Source of the DNA: Rathayibacter tritici
Lineage (GTDB): Bacteria; Actinomycetota; Actinomycetes; Actinomycetales; Microbacteriaceae
Assembly (NCBI RefSeq): GCF_002932875.1
Contig: NZ_PSWS01000062.1
Coordinates: 62,001 to 126,000 of the forward strand
DNA: 64,000 nucleotides
Direction: 5' to 3'
The notes below the pieces were generated by a model that had not been told where the DNA came from, searched no databases, and worked only from the letters and a program-made list of their open reading frames with translations. Shown here piece after piece: positions 56,538 to 64,000 of this stretch (its first letter is position 1; each line of letters begins with the position of its first letter). The position numbers were made by a program, and so were the translations under genes.

Positions 56538-57131
56538 GTGGATGCGCGGCAGAAGCGATCACAGGTGGCCCTGCATCGGGCAATCATCGAACTCGCGACC
56601 GACTGCGACGTCGCCACACTGACCGTCTCCGAGATCACCGGTCTCGCGGGCGTGAACCGCTCCACCTTCTACGCCCACGCCTCCTCCGCCGCGGAACTGC
56701 TCTGCGCGGCCCTGCGGGACGAACTCGACCTGATCCGCGAGGGCTACCTCCAGCAGCTCCGCAGCGGCGCCGCCACCGACGCGAGCATCCGCGAAGCCAC
56801 TGCCTGCGTCCTCGGGCACCTCGACGGCCACCGCGACCTCTATCTGCGGGCCTTCGACGCGCCCGGCGGCGACTCCGGACTGCGCGCGATGCTCGCCGAT
56901 CACTTCCGCGGCGCCGTTTCGGCGACCCTGGACACCGGCGTCCTCGACGTCCCGGCCGCGAACACTCCGCTCGGATTCCTCGAAAACGCGACCGCCTCAT
57001 TCCTCGCGGCAGGCTCCGTCGGCCTGATGGAGCAGTGGCTCCGCCTGCCCGCCCCGCGCGACCCCGACGTGTACCTCGGCGCGTACCGTCGGCTCCTGCC
57101 GCCCTGGTGGCCCTTCGCGCCCGTCGGCTGA
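56538..57131 (+). CDS. TetR-family regulator
   Basis: A 197-residue regulator: RQKRSQVALHRAIIELATDC, LTVSEITGLAGVNRSTFYAH form the helix-turn-helix, with a C-terminal TetR_C-like domain (LRAMLADHFRGAVSATLDTG). The GTG at 56538 follows GGGAGG. An ATG at 56436, five bases after TACCCT, could give a leaderless form with 34 extra residues. Targets are unknown; no enzyme is divergent from it. Confidence 0.82.
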   Translation: MDARQKRSQVALHRAIIELATDCDVATLTVSEITGLAGVNRSTFYAHASSAAELLCAALRDELDLIREGYLQQLRSGAATDASIREATACVLGHLDGHRDLYLRAFDAPGGDSGLRAMLADHFRGAVSATLDTGVLDVPAANTPLGFLENATASFLAAGSVGLMEQWLRLPAPRDPDVYLGAYRRLLPPWWPFAPVG

Positions 57132-57204
57132 GCGTCGGCGCTCTGCGCAGACTCGGACGGCCCGCGGGAGGAACCCCCGCGGGCCGGACTCGTCGCAGCA
57201 GCGG

Positions 57205-58725
57205 TCAGCGCGCGCGCTTCTCCCGAACCCGCATGTTGACGTTCACCGGGGACCCCTGGAAGCCGTAGATCTCGCGCAGGCGGCGCGCGATGTAGCGGCG
57301 GTAGCCCGGGTCGAGGAAGCCGGTGGTGAAGAGCACGAATGTCGGCGGGCGCGATGAGGCCTGGGTGCCGAAGAGCACGCGCGGCTGCTTTCCCCCGCGC
57401 AGAGGGTGCGGGTGCGCCGCGGTCAGCTCGGCGAGGAAGGCGTTGAACTTGCCGGTCGGAATGCGGGTGTCCCACGACTCGAGGGCGAGTTCGAGCGCCG
57501 GCACGAGCTTCTCGAGGTGGCGGCCGGTGCGGGCCGAGATGTTGACGCGGGGCGCCCAGGCCACGTGCGCCAGATCCGTCTCGATCTCGCGTTCCAGGTA
57601 GCGGCGGCGCTCGTCGTCGAGCAGGTCCCACTTGTTGAACGCGAGCACCAGCGCACGACCCGACTCCAGCACCAGATCGATGATGCGCACGTCCTGCTCC
57701 GAGATCGGCTGCGAGACGTCGAGGACGACGACGGCGACCTCGGCCTTTTCGAGCGCAGTCGAGGTGCGCAGCGATGCGTAGAAGTCGGCGCCCTGCTGCA
57801 GGTGCACGCGGCGGCGGATACCCGCGGTGTCGACGAAGCGCCACACCTTCCCGGCGATCTCGACCTGCTCGTCGACCGGGTCGCGCGTGGTGCCGGCGAG
57901 TTCGTTGACGACCACCCGCTCCTCCCCCGCGGCCTTGTTGAGCAGGCTGGACTTGCCGACGTTCGGACGGCCGAGGATCGCGACACGGCGCGGGCCGCCG
58001 ACCTCGCGCTTGGCGACGGCCGACTCGAGCGGCAACTTCTCGAGCACCGCGTCGAGCAGGTCGGCCACGCCGCGCCCGTGGACGGCCGAGACGGGGCGGG
58101 GCTCGCCGAGACCGAGCGACCACAGCGAGGCGGCGTTGGGCTCCTGGCGGGCATCGTCCACCTTGTTGGCGGCGAGGAAGACCGGCTTCTTCGTCTTGCG
58201 GAGCAGCTTCACGACATGCTCATCGGTTGCGGTCGCGCCGACGTTCGCGTCGACGACGAAGATCACGGCGTCGGCGAGGTCGATGGCGATCTCGGCCTGC
58301 ATCGCAACGGACGCGTCGATCCCGCGCGCGTCGGGCTCCCAGCCACCGGTGTCGACGATGGTGAACGAGCGGTCGATCCACTCCGCCTTGTACGACACGC
58401 GGTCTCGGGTGACGCCCGGGGTGTCCTCGACGACGGCCTCGCGGCGGCCGAGGATGCGGTTCACCAGCGCCGACTTGCCGACGTTGGGGCGGCCCACGAT
58501 CGCCACGACCGGGAGGGCGGGGAGGTAGCGGACCTCGTCCGAGTCCTCGCCGGCGAACTCGAGGAGGTCGAGGTCCTCCTCGTCGAGGTCGTAGTCCGCG
58601 AGTCCGCTGCGGAGCGCCTGCGCGCGTGAGGAGGCGAGCTGCTCGTCGAGGTCGCCGAGGCGCTCGACGAGGTCGTCGTCTCCGAAGTTCAGCTCGTCGT
58701 CACCGACGTGCGTGTCCTGTGCCAT
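57205..58725 (-). CDS. der: ribosome-assembly GTPase Der (EngA)
   Basis: Essential double GTPase for 50S subunit maturation. The 506-residue protein has two G domains: G1 motifs GRPNVGKS at 78-85 and 252-259, with NKVD and NKWD as the G4 motifs. A KH-like C-terminal domain ends in the basic RVREKRAR. An acidic extension of about 70 residues precedes the first G domain, as in other actinobacteria. It overlaps cmk by 26 bases and is the last gene of the operon. Confidence 0.97.
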   Translation of the reverse strand: MAQDTHVGDDELNFGDDDLVERLGDLDEQLASSRAQALRSGLADYDLDEEDLDLLEFAGEDSDEVRYLPALPVVAIVGRPNVGKSALVNRILGRREAVVEDTPGVTRDRVSYKAEWIDRSFTIVDTGGWEPDARGIDASVAMQAEIAIDLADAVIFVVDANVGATATDEHVVKLLRKTKKPVFLAANKVDDARQEPNAASLWSLGLGEPRPVSAVHGRGVADLLDAVLEKLPLESAVAKREVGGPRRVAILGRPNVGKSSLLNKAAGEERVVVNELAGTTRDPVDEQVEIAGKVWRFVDTAGIRRRVHLQQGADFYASLRTSTALEKAEVAVVVLDVSQPISEQDVRIIDLVLESGRALVLAFNKWDLLDDERRRYLEREIETDLAHVAWAPRVNISARTGRHLEKLVPALELALESWDTRIPTGKFNAFLAELTAAHPHPLRGGKQPRVLFGTQASSRPPTFVLFTTGFLDPGYRRYIARRLREIYGFQGSPVNVNMRVREKRAR

Positions 58726-59539
58726 GATCGGCCCTTGCTCTCGAAGTTCGGACCTCGGCGACGACCGCGTCGACGGTCTGCTCGAAGTCGAGATGAGTGG
58801 AGTCGAGAAGAGTGACTCCGTCTGCGGCGTTCATGAAGTCGACGACCTGCGAGTCGGCGCGATCCCTCGACCGCAGTGCCTGACCCGTCGCCTCGGCGGA
58901 TTCCGTGGTGACCTCGCGCGAACGCCTGGCCATTCTAGCCTCTTCGCTCGCGGTCAGGAGGATCCGCACCGGAGCGGTGGGAGCGACGACCGTCGTGATG
59001 TCGCGGCCCTCGACGATGATTCCCTCGCGCCGCGTCTCCCCGATGATCCGCCGGAACAGCAGCGTAATCCTCCGGCGGACCTCGGGTACCTTCGCCACGG
59101 CCGAGACGCGCGCGGTGACCCGGGGCTCCCGGATTGCGGCTGTCACCTCGGTCGGGCCGACCCAGACCGAGTACGACTCCGGGTCGGTGCCGATGGAGTA
59201 GTCGAAGCCGTCGAGCGCATCGACGATCGCGTCCTCGTCCTCGAAGTCGACTCCACGATCCAACCCGTGCCAGGCGAGTGCGCGGTAGGCGGCGCCCGTG
59301 TCGAGAAACTCGAAGTCGAGGCGGCGGGCCGCCGCTCGCGACACGCTGGACTTGCCGCTGCCGGCCGGGCCGTCGATCGCGACCACGACGGCCTCGCCGA
59401 AGTCGCCCTGCACCACGGCCTCGGAGCGGGCCTCGCTCTCGGGAGCCGCGCCCCCGTCCTCCGGGATGCTCTGCTGCGCGCGGCGGGCGGGCGTCATCCT
59501 GTTCAGGCCGCCCTCCTGCCTGTTCTGCTCGGTGCTCAT
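58700..59539 (-). CDS. cmk: cytidylate kinase
   Basis: Phosphorylates CMP and dCMP. The 279-residue protein has the P-loop GPAGSGKSS at 57-65, [23 protein letters not shown] and the LID segment with RSRDRADS. About 48 residues precede the core and are not present in E. coli Cmk; they look disordered, so a later start (ATG MTPARR at residue 15) is possible. Its start overlaps the tyrA stop as ATGA. Confidence 0.93.
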   Translation of the reverse strand: MSTEQNRQEGGLNRMTPARRAQQSIPEDGGAAPESEARSEAVVQGDFGEAVVVAIDGPAGSGKSSVSRAAARRLDFEFLDTGAAYRALAWHGLDRGVDFEDEDAIVDALDGFDYSIGTDPESYSVWVGPTEVTAAIREPRVTARVSAVAKVPEVRRRITLLFRRIIGETRREGIIVEGRDITTVVAPTAPVRILLTASEEARMARRSREVTTESAEATGQALRSRDRADSQVVDFMNAADGVTLLDSTHLDFEQTVDAVVAEVRTSRARADHGTGHARR

Positions 59540-60642
59540 CCGGCGATCCTCCAGCCGCGTATGGTCAGTTCCTCGGTGAGCGGCGCGACCGCCTCGGGTA
59601 CCACGGAGATCTCGGCGAGCCCCACTCTGCGCCCCTGCGCGTGCTCGAGACGCACATCCTCGAGGTTGACGCCCGCCTCGCCGATCTCGACGAGGAGCCG
59701 CGCGAGAGTTCCTGGCGAATCGTCGATGAGCACGATCAGAGTGGAGAAACGCTGGTCCTGACCGTGCTTACCGGGCAGGCGCGCCACTCCCGCGTTACCC
59801 GCGGCGAGGTGCTCGGCGAGGACGCGGCGCGACCCCGGCGCATCGAGGTCGCGGAGCGCGTCGGCGACCGCGGCGACGTCGTCCCGGAAGGCGTCGAGCA
59901 CCGCGACGACATGCTCACGGTTGGCCGCGAGGATCTGCATCCACAGCTCGGGTGCGGAGGCGGCCAGGCGCGAGACGTCGCGGACGCCCTGCCCGGCCAG
60001 GCGCAGAGCCGCGTTCGGAGCATCGAGGAGGCGCTGGCCGAGCAGCGAGGAGATCACCTGCGGGGCGTGAGAGACCAGCCCGACCGAGAGGTCGTGCTCC
60101 TGCGGATCCATCTCCACGATGGTGCCGCCGAGATCCAGCGCGAGACCCTCCACCCGCGCGAGCACCTCGGAGGTCGTCTCGCCGTCGCGGCAGATCACCC
60201 AGGGACGACCGACGAAGAGGTCGCCGCGCGCCGCGACCGGGCCGCCGCGCTCGCGGCCGGCCATCGGGTGCGAGCCGATGTAGCGGGCGAGGTCCACGCC
60301 ACGGGAGCGCAGCTCGCGCAGGGGCTGCGTCTTCACGCTCGCCACATCGGTGACGACCGCCTCGGGGTATGCCGCGAGCTCGCGCTCGACGACGCTCGCG
60401 GTGACGTCCGGAGGGACGCACACGACGACCAGGGACGGCCGATCATCGGCGGAGGCGGCGCGGCCGGCCCCGTAGTCGATGGCGAGAGACAGGGTCGCGG
60501 GCGACGCATCGTCCAGAACGACGTCGATCCCGCGCGAGGCGAGACCGAGGCCGATGGAGGCGCCGAGCAGGCCGGAGCCGACCACCCGCACCGTGCCGGT
60601 CGTCCGCAGGGCGGGCGGGGCGGGGTGCAGGAGTTCGTTCAC
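59536..60642 (-). CDS. tyrA: prephenate dehydrogenase with ACT domain
   Basis: Oxidative decarboxylation of prephenate to 4-hydroxyphenylpyruvate in tyrosine synthesis. The 368-residue protein has the NAD-binding [17 protein letters not shown], the catalytic-site [33 protein letters not shown], and a C-terminal ACT domain from about 295 ([20 protein letters not shown]) that likely senses tyrosine. Nine bases after rluB. It feeds on the shikimate path that starts with aroG at the left edge. Confidence 0.93.
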   Translation of the reverse strand: MNELLHPAPPALRTTGTVRVVGSGLLGASIGLGLASRGIDVVLDDASPATLSLAIDYGAGRAASADDRPSLVVVCVPPDVTASVVERELAAYPEAVVTDVASVKTQPLRELRSRGVDLARYIGSHPMAGRERGGPVAARGDLFVGRPWVICRDGETTSEVLARVEGLALDLGGTIVEMDPQEHDLSVGLVSHAPQVISSLLGQRLLDAPNAALRLAGQGVRDVSRLAASAPELWMQILAANREHVVAVLDAFRDDVAAVADALRDLDAPGSRRVLAEHLAAGNAGVARLPGKHGQDQRFSTLIVLIDDSPGTLARLLVEIGEAGVNLEDVRLEHAQGRRVGLAEISVVPEAVAPLTEELTIRGWRIAG

Positions 60643-60651
60643 CCCGACAGC

Positions 60652-61599
60652 CTAGCGATCGGTGCGGCGCTGCTTGTCGGTGCCGGAGCGGCGCGGAGCA
60701 GTCGCTCCCCCGCGGCCGCCTGTGGAGGAGCCTCCGCGGTCGCCCGAGCGGTCGCCCGAGCGCTCCGCCTCACGACGTGGACGCCGGGCCCCCACGCTCG
60801 CCTTCTTCGTCGGAAGCGCAGGAGCGACGGCCACCGCCTCGCCGCCCTGCCGCGCGATCGTCAACAGCGCACCCAGCTCATCGCGCGTCAGGTCGCGCAG
60901 ATCGCCCGAGCGCAGAGTGCCCAGGTGCAGCGGGCCGAACTGGCGTCGAACGAGCTCGATCACCGGATGCCCGACCGCCGCCATCATTCGACGCACGATG
61001 CGGTTGCGCCCCGAGTGCAGGGTGATCTCCACGAGTGACGCAGTCGAGCGCCCCTCCGGCCGACCCAGCAGCCGCGCCTTGTCGGCCGCCACCGGTCCGT
61101 CGTCGAGCTCGATCCCGGCGGTCAGCATTGCGATCGTCTGCGGGAGGACCTGCCCGTGCACCTTGGCGATGTACGTCTTCGTCACGCCGAACGACGGATG
61201 CGCAAGCACGTGCGCCAGCTCGCCGTCGTTGGTCAGCACCAGCAGGCCCGACGTCTCCGCGTCGAGGCGACCGACATTGAACAGCCGCTCAGAAAAGTTC
61301 TTCGTGTAGAGGCTGAGATCGGTGCGGCCGTTCTCGTCGGCCAACGAGCTGACGACGCCGACCGGCTTGTTGAGCATCACGTAGCGGCGCGAGGTGTCCA
61401 GCTGCACCGCGACTCCGTCGACCTCGATCCGGTCGGTCGCCGGATCGATGCGTCGACCGAGCTCATCCGCCACTTCGCCGTTCACGCGGATCCGCCGCGC
61501 CACGATCATCTCCTCGACCACGCGTCGGGAGGCGACCCCCGCTGCCGCGAGGACCTTCTGAAGTCGTTCGCCCTCGGGGCCGCTGTCAGGCTCGCTCAT
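60652..61599 (-). CDS. rluB: 23S rRNA pseudouridine synthase (RluB/RsuA type)
   Basis: Isomerises a uridine in large-subunit rRNA. The 315-residue protein has an S4 domain (LQKVLAAAGVASRRVVEEMI), the catalytic Asp113 in GRLDAETSGLLVL, and SGRNRIVRRMMAAVGHPV. A basic, Gly/Arg-rich tail follows residue 260 and may bind RNA. Its start overlaps scpB by 14 bases. Confidence 0.92.
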   Translation of the reverse strand: MSEPDSGPEGERLQKVLAAAGVASRRVVEEMIVARRIRVNGEVADELGRRIDPATDRIEVDGVAVQLDTSRRYVMLNKPVGVVSSLADENGRTDLSLYTKNFSERLFNVGRLDAETSGLLVLTNDGELAHVLAHPSFGVTKTYIAKVHGQVLPQTIAMLTAGIELDDGPVAADKARLLGRPEGRSTASLVEITLHSGRNRIVRRMMAAVGHPVIELVRRQFGPLHLGTLRSGDLRDLTRDELGALLTIARQGGEAVAVAPALPTKKASVGARRPRREAERSGDRSGDRGGSSTGGRGGATAPRRSGTDKQRRTDR

Positions 61600-62167
61600 C
61601 GAATCCGTCTCTTCCGTCGCTCAGTAGGGGGGAGATCTTCGGCAGCTCGTCGAGCGAGGCGAGGCCGAGGTGCACGAGCAGCTGCTCGGTGGTGCCGTAG
61701 AGGATCGCACCGGTCTCGGGGTCGTGACCGACCTCCGCGATCAGGCCGCGCCCGAGGAGGGTACGTGCGACGGAGTCGACATTGACCGCGCGGATCTGCG
61801 CGACCTGGCCGCGCGAAACCGGCTGCTTGTATGCGATGACCGCCAGCGTCTCGAGCGCCGCCTGCGAGAGCCGGGTCGGGTTCTGGGTCAGCACGAAGTC
61901 CGTCACCACCGGGTCGTACTCACGGCGAACGTAGATCCGCCAGCCCGCGCCGACCTCGCGCAACTCGAAGCCCCGCCGAAGGGACCCGTCGACGCCGTCG
62001 TAGTCGGCGACCAGCCGCTCGACCGACTGGCGCACCACCGCGATCGGCCGCGAGAGCGCCGTAGCGAGCGCCGCCAGCGACTGCGGCTCGTCGGCGACCA
62101 TCAGAATCGCCTCGATTGCCCGGTCGATCTCGAACGCGACGGTCCCAGCGCCGGCGTCAGGACTCAT
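61586..62167 (-). CDS. scpB: segregation and condensation protein B
   Basis: Winged-helix partner of the SMC-ScpA condensin. The 193-residue protein shows AIEAILMVADEPQSLAALAT, then ETLAVIAYKQPVSRGQVAQI and RAVNVDSVARTLLGRGLIAE. It starts at ATG 62167, overlapping scpA by 11 bases. SMC itself is not in the window. Note that the window also carries a second condensin-like system (jetABC). Confidence 0.94.
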   Translation of the reverse strand: MSPDAGAGTVAFEIDRAIEAILMVADEPQSLAALATALSRPIAVVRQSVERLVADYDGVDGSLRRGFELREVGAGWRIYVRREYDPVVTDFVLTQNPTRLSQAALETLAVIAYKQPVSRGQVAQIRAVNVDSVARTLLGRGLIAEVGHDPETGAILYGTTEQLLVHLGLASLDELPKISPLLSDGRDGFDERA

Positions 62168-62981
62168 AGTCCGCTCCGAGCGTGGCGAGGCTCGCGTCAC
62201 TCCACTGCTCCGCCACCCAGCGCAGCGTCAGCTCGCCGAGCGGCTCCGGCTGCTCGAACGTGATCGCCGCGTGCCGGTAGAGCTCAAGCACGGCCAGGAA
62301 CCGCGCGACGATCACGCCCTTCTCGTCGGCGCCGAGGATCAGCTCGCGGAAGGTGGCCGACTCCCGGACACGCAGCACGGCCACCACATGGGCGGCCTGC
62401 TCCCGGATGCTGATCTGCGGCGCGTGCAAGTGGTCCAGGCCGACTGCCGGCAGCTCGCGCGGGGCGAGGGCGACGGCCGCGAGAGCGGCGAAGTCGGCGG
62501 CCGACAGGGTCCACACCAGCTCCGGCTTCGCGGCCCGGTACTCCTCCTCCAGTGGCACATCGCGCACGTGCCGGGCGGTCTCGACTGCCATCCGCTCGGC
62601 GAACCACGACGAGACCTGCTTGAACGCCTTGTACTGCAAGAGCCGGGCGAACAGCAGGTCGCGCGCCTCCAGCAGAGCCGCGTCCTCCGCGTCCACGAGC
62701 TCGCCCTGCGGCAGCAGCCCGGCAATCTTGAGGTCGAGGAGGGTCGCTGCGACGACCAGGAACTCGGAGGCGAGGTCTAGTCCCTCCAGCGTGTCGATCC
62801 CGTGCAGGTACGCGAGGAACTCGTCCGTGACCGCGCTCAGTGCGATCTCGGTGATATCGACCTGCTGCTTCGCAATCAGGCTCAGCAGGAGGTCGAACGG
62901 GCCCTCGAAGTTGGTCAGGGCGACGCGGAATCCAGTCGGAGCGGGACGCTCCTCGAGCACAGCCTCAGGCGACCGCGCCAC
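62157..62981 (-). CDS. scpA: segregation and condensation protein A
   Basis: Kleisin of the SMC condensin, 274 residues: FRVALTNFEGPFDLLLSLIA and KQQVDITEIALSAVTDEFLA in the N-terminal SMC-neck binding domain, and a winged-helix end (VIVARFLAVLELYRHAAITF). GTG start at 62981, inside the parA gene (17-base overlap). Confidence 0.95.
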   Translation of the reverse strand: MARSPEAVLEERPAPTGFRVALTNFEGPFDLLLSLIAKQQVDITEIALSAVTDEFLAYLHGIDTLEGLDLASEFLVVAATLLDLKIAGLLPQGELVDAEDAALLEARDLLFARLLQYKAFKQVSSWFAERMAVETARHVRDVPLEEEYRAAKPELVWTLSAADFAALAAVALAPRELPAVGLDHLHAPQISIREQAAHVVAVLRVRESATFRELILGADEKGVIVARFLAVLELYRHAAITFEQPEPLGELTLRWVAEQWSDASLATLGADYES

Positions 62982-63852
62982 GCGAGATCAGCTCCCTGGC
63001 GAGCTTGCGGTACGCCTTCGCGGCGTTGTGCTCGGGGGCGAACTGGGTGATCGGCACGCCGGACACGCTGGCGTCCGGAAACTTCACCGTGCGGCCGATG
63101 ACCGTCTCGAGCACGCTATCGCCGAAGGCGTCGACCACGCGATCGAGCACCTCGCGCGAGTGCAGGGTCCGGGAGTCGTACATCGTGGGCAGGATGCCGT
63201 CGAGCTCGATCACCGGATTGAGGCGGTCGCGGACCTTGTCGATCGTCTCGATCAGCAGGGCCACACCGCGCAGTGCGAAGAATTCGCACTCGAGCGGAAT
63301 GAGCACGCCGTGGCTCGCGGTGAGGGCGTTGACGGTGAGCAGGCCCAGCGAGGGCTGGCAATCGATCAGCACGACGTCGTAGTCGGCGCTCACCTTGCGC
63401 AGCACCCGGGCAAGGATCTGCTCGCGGGCGACCTCGTTGACGAGGTGCACCTCGGCCGCCGACAGGTCGATGTTGGCGGGGATGACGTCCAGGCCCGGGA
63501 CGCGGGTCTTCCGGATCGCCTCGGCCGGGTCCTTCACGGTGCCCAGGAGCAGGTCGTAGATCGTGATCGAGTCGTACGTCGTGACGCCGAGGCCGGCCGA
63601 GAGGGCGCCCTGCGGGTCGAAGTCGATGGCCAGGACGCGGCGGCCGTATTCGGCGAGCGTCGCGCCCAGGTTGATGGTCGTTGTCGTCTTACCGACGCCA
63701 CCCTTTTGGTTGCAGAGCGAGATGATCCGAGCGGGTCCGTGACCGGTGAGCTCCACCGGCAGCGGGAAATCGCGCAGGGGGCGGCCGGTCGGGCCGAGCG
63801 TCGGGGCTTCGAGACCGGTGAGCTCGGCCTTGTCGTCCGTCTTGCGTGTCAC
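62965..63852 (-). CDS. parA: ParA-family ATPase
   Basis: Walker-type ATPase of the Soj/ParA group, 295 residues, deviant Walker A KGGVGKTT at 50-57, AIDFDPQGALSAGLG and VVLIDCQPSLG. It heads the scp operon as its homologue Rv1708 does in mycobacteria; no ParB is adjacent. I took the GTG at 63852 (GAGGA upstream); the longer frame to 63948 begins in a Gly/Ala-rich non-conserved stretch. Confidence 0.92.
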   Translation of the reverse strand: MTRKTDDKAELTGLEAPTLGPTGRPLRDFPLPVELTGHGPARIISLCNQKGGVGKTTTTINLGATLAEYGRRVLAIDFDPQGALSAGLGVTTYDSITIYDLLLGTVKDPAEAIRKTRVPGLDVIPANIDLSAAEVHLVNEVAREQILARVLRKVSADYDVVLIDCQPSLGLLTVNALTASHGVLIPLECEFFALRGVALLIETIDKVRDRLNPVIELDGILPTMYDSRTLHSREVLDRVVDAFGDSVLETVIGRTVKFPDASVSGVPITQFAPEHNAAKAYRKLARELISRGAVA

Positions 63853-63984
63853 CTGCGTCGTCCTCGCTTCCGTGTCGGCGTGCGCTCCCGCGCGGCCTTC
63901 GTCGAGTGTACCGGCGCCCCGCTCCCCCGCCGCGGCGCCCCGCCGCACGGCCCTGCGCCTCAGCGTCGCGCTCGCGGATGCGCC

Positions 63985-63998
63985 GACGTGTACACGTC
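63985..63998. promoter_or_regulatory. 14-bp perfect palindrome upstream of parA
   Basis: GACGTGTACACGTC, about 130 bases before the parA start, is an exact palindrome. It could be an operator of the scp operon or belong to the gene beyond the window edge. Confidence 0.35.
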
Positions 63999-64000
63999 CC

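Overview
This window is a high-GC (about 70%) actinobacterial chromosome segment. The best fit is a member of the Microbacteriaceae; Rathayibacter or Curtobacterium-like is an inference, because there is no rRNA here to fix the genus. The evidence is a mycothione reductase (mycothiol redox), two luciferase-like flavin/F420-type oxidoreductases, the actinobacterial pgsA-garA-ftsR-merR gene order, the parA-scpA-scpB-rlu-tyrA-cmk-der cluster, many GTG starts and several genes that look leaderless. There is no phage, insertion sequence, integrase or CRISPR array.

Left part (1-16.4 kb): central metabolism and cell-cycle genes. A glk-plsC-aroG block on the minus strand lies divergent to a fadD15-type acyl-CoA ligase. 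This is followed by a 127-bp tandem-repeat region with three identical hairpins. Next comes a coupled operon (MinD-like ATPase, mtr, def), a divergent ParA, two MerR regulators (the second FtsR), the FHA protein GarA/OdhI, a phosphatidyltransferase, and a divergent zwf/ppc pair.

Middle part (16.4-48 kb): a mosaic of short operons. It includes thioredoxin, a NUDIX-NYN fusion, VanZ, pabC, Hsp15, two LLM oxidoreductases, a DnaJ-NERD protein, a Mug glycosylase, Lrp/ald, and the gluconate cluster (gntK-gntP/gntR). A LolA-like protein is coupled to an ABC exporter, and LigC lies tail-to-tail with a LigD-type polymerase. Further genes are a rhodanese, a four-domain B-lectin, argG, a TetR/DUF1304/MDR cluster and ArsR/SRPBCC. 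Two 19-bp-period arrays facing each other around a 16-bp palindrome lie at 36227-36448. They share a core with the 127-bp repeats at 4.8 kb.

Right part (49.5-64 kb): the most interesting block is a translationally coupled JetA-JetB-JetC operon (Wadjet type I / MksFEB condensin-like complex) next to a small accessory patch and tRNA-Pro(GGG). No JetD nuclease gene is present, and a perfect hairpin inside the last jetC codons closes the operon. The window ends with the conserved parA-scpA-scpB-rluB-tyrA-cmk-der operon, all overlapping or nearly so, which joins chromosome partition and condensation with ribosome assembly and nucleotide and tyrosine synthesis.
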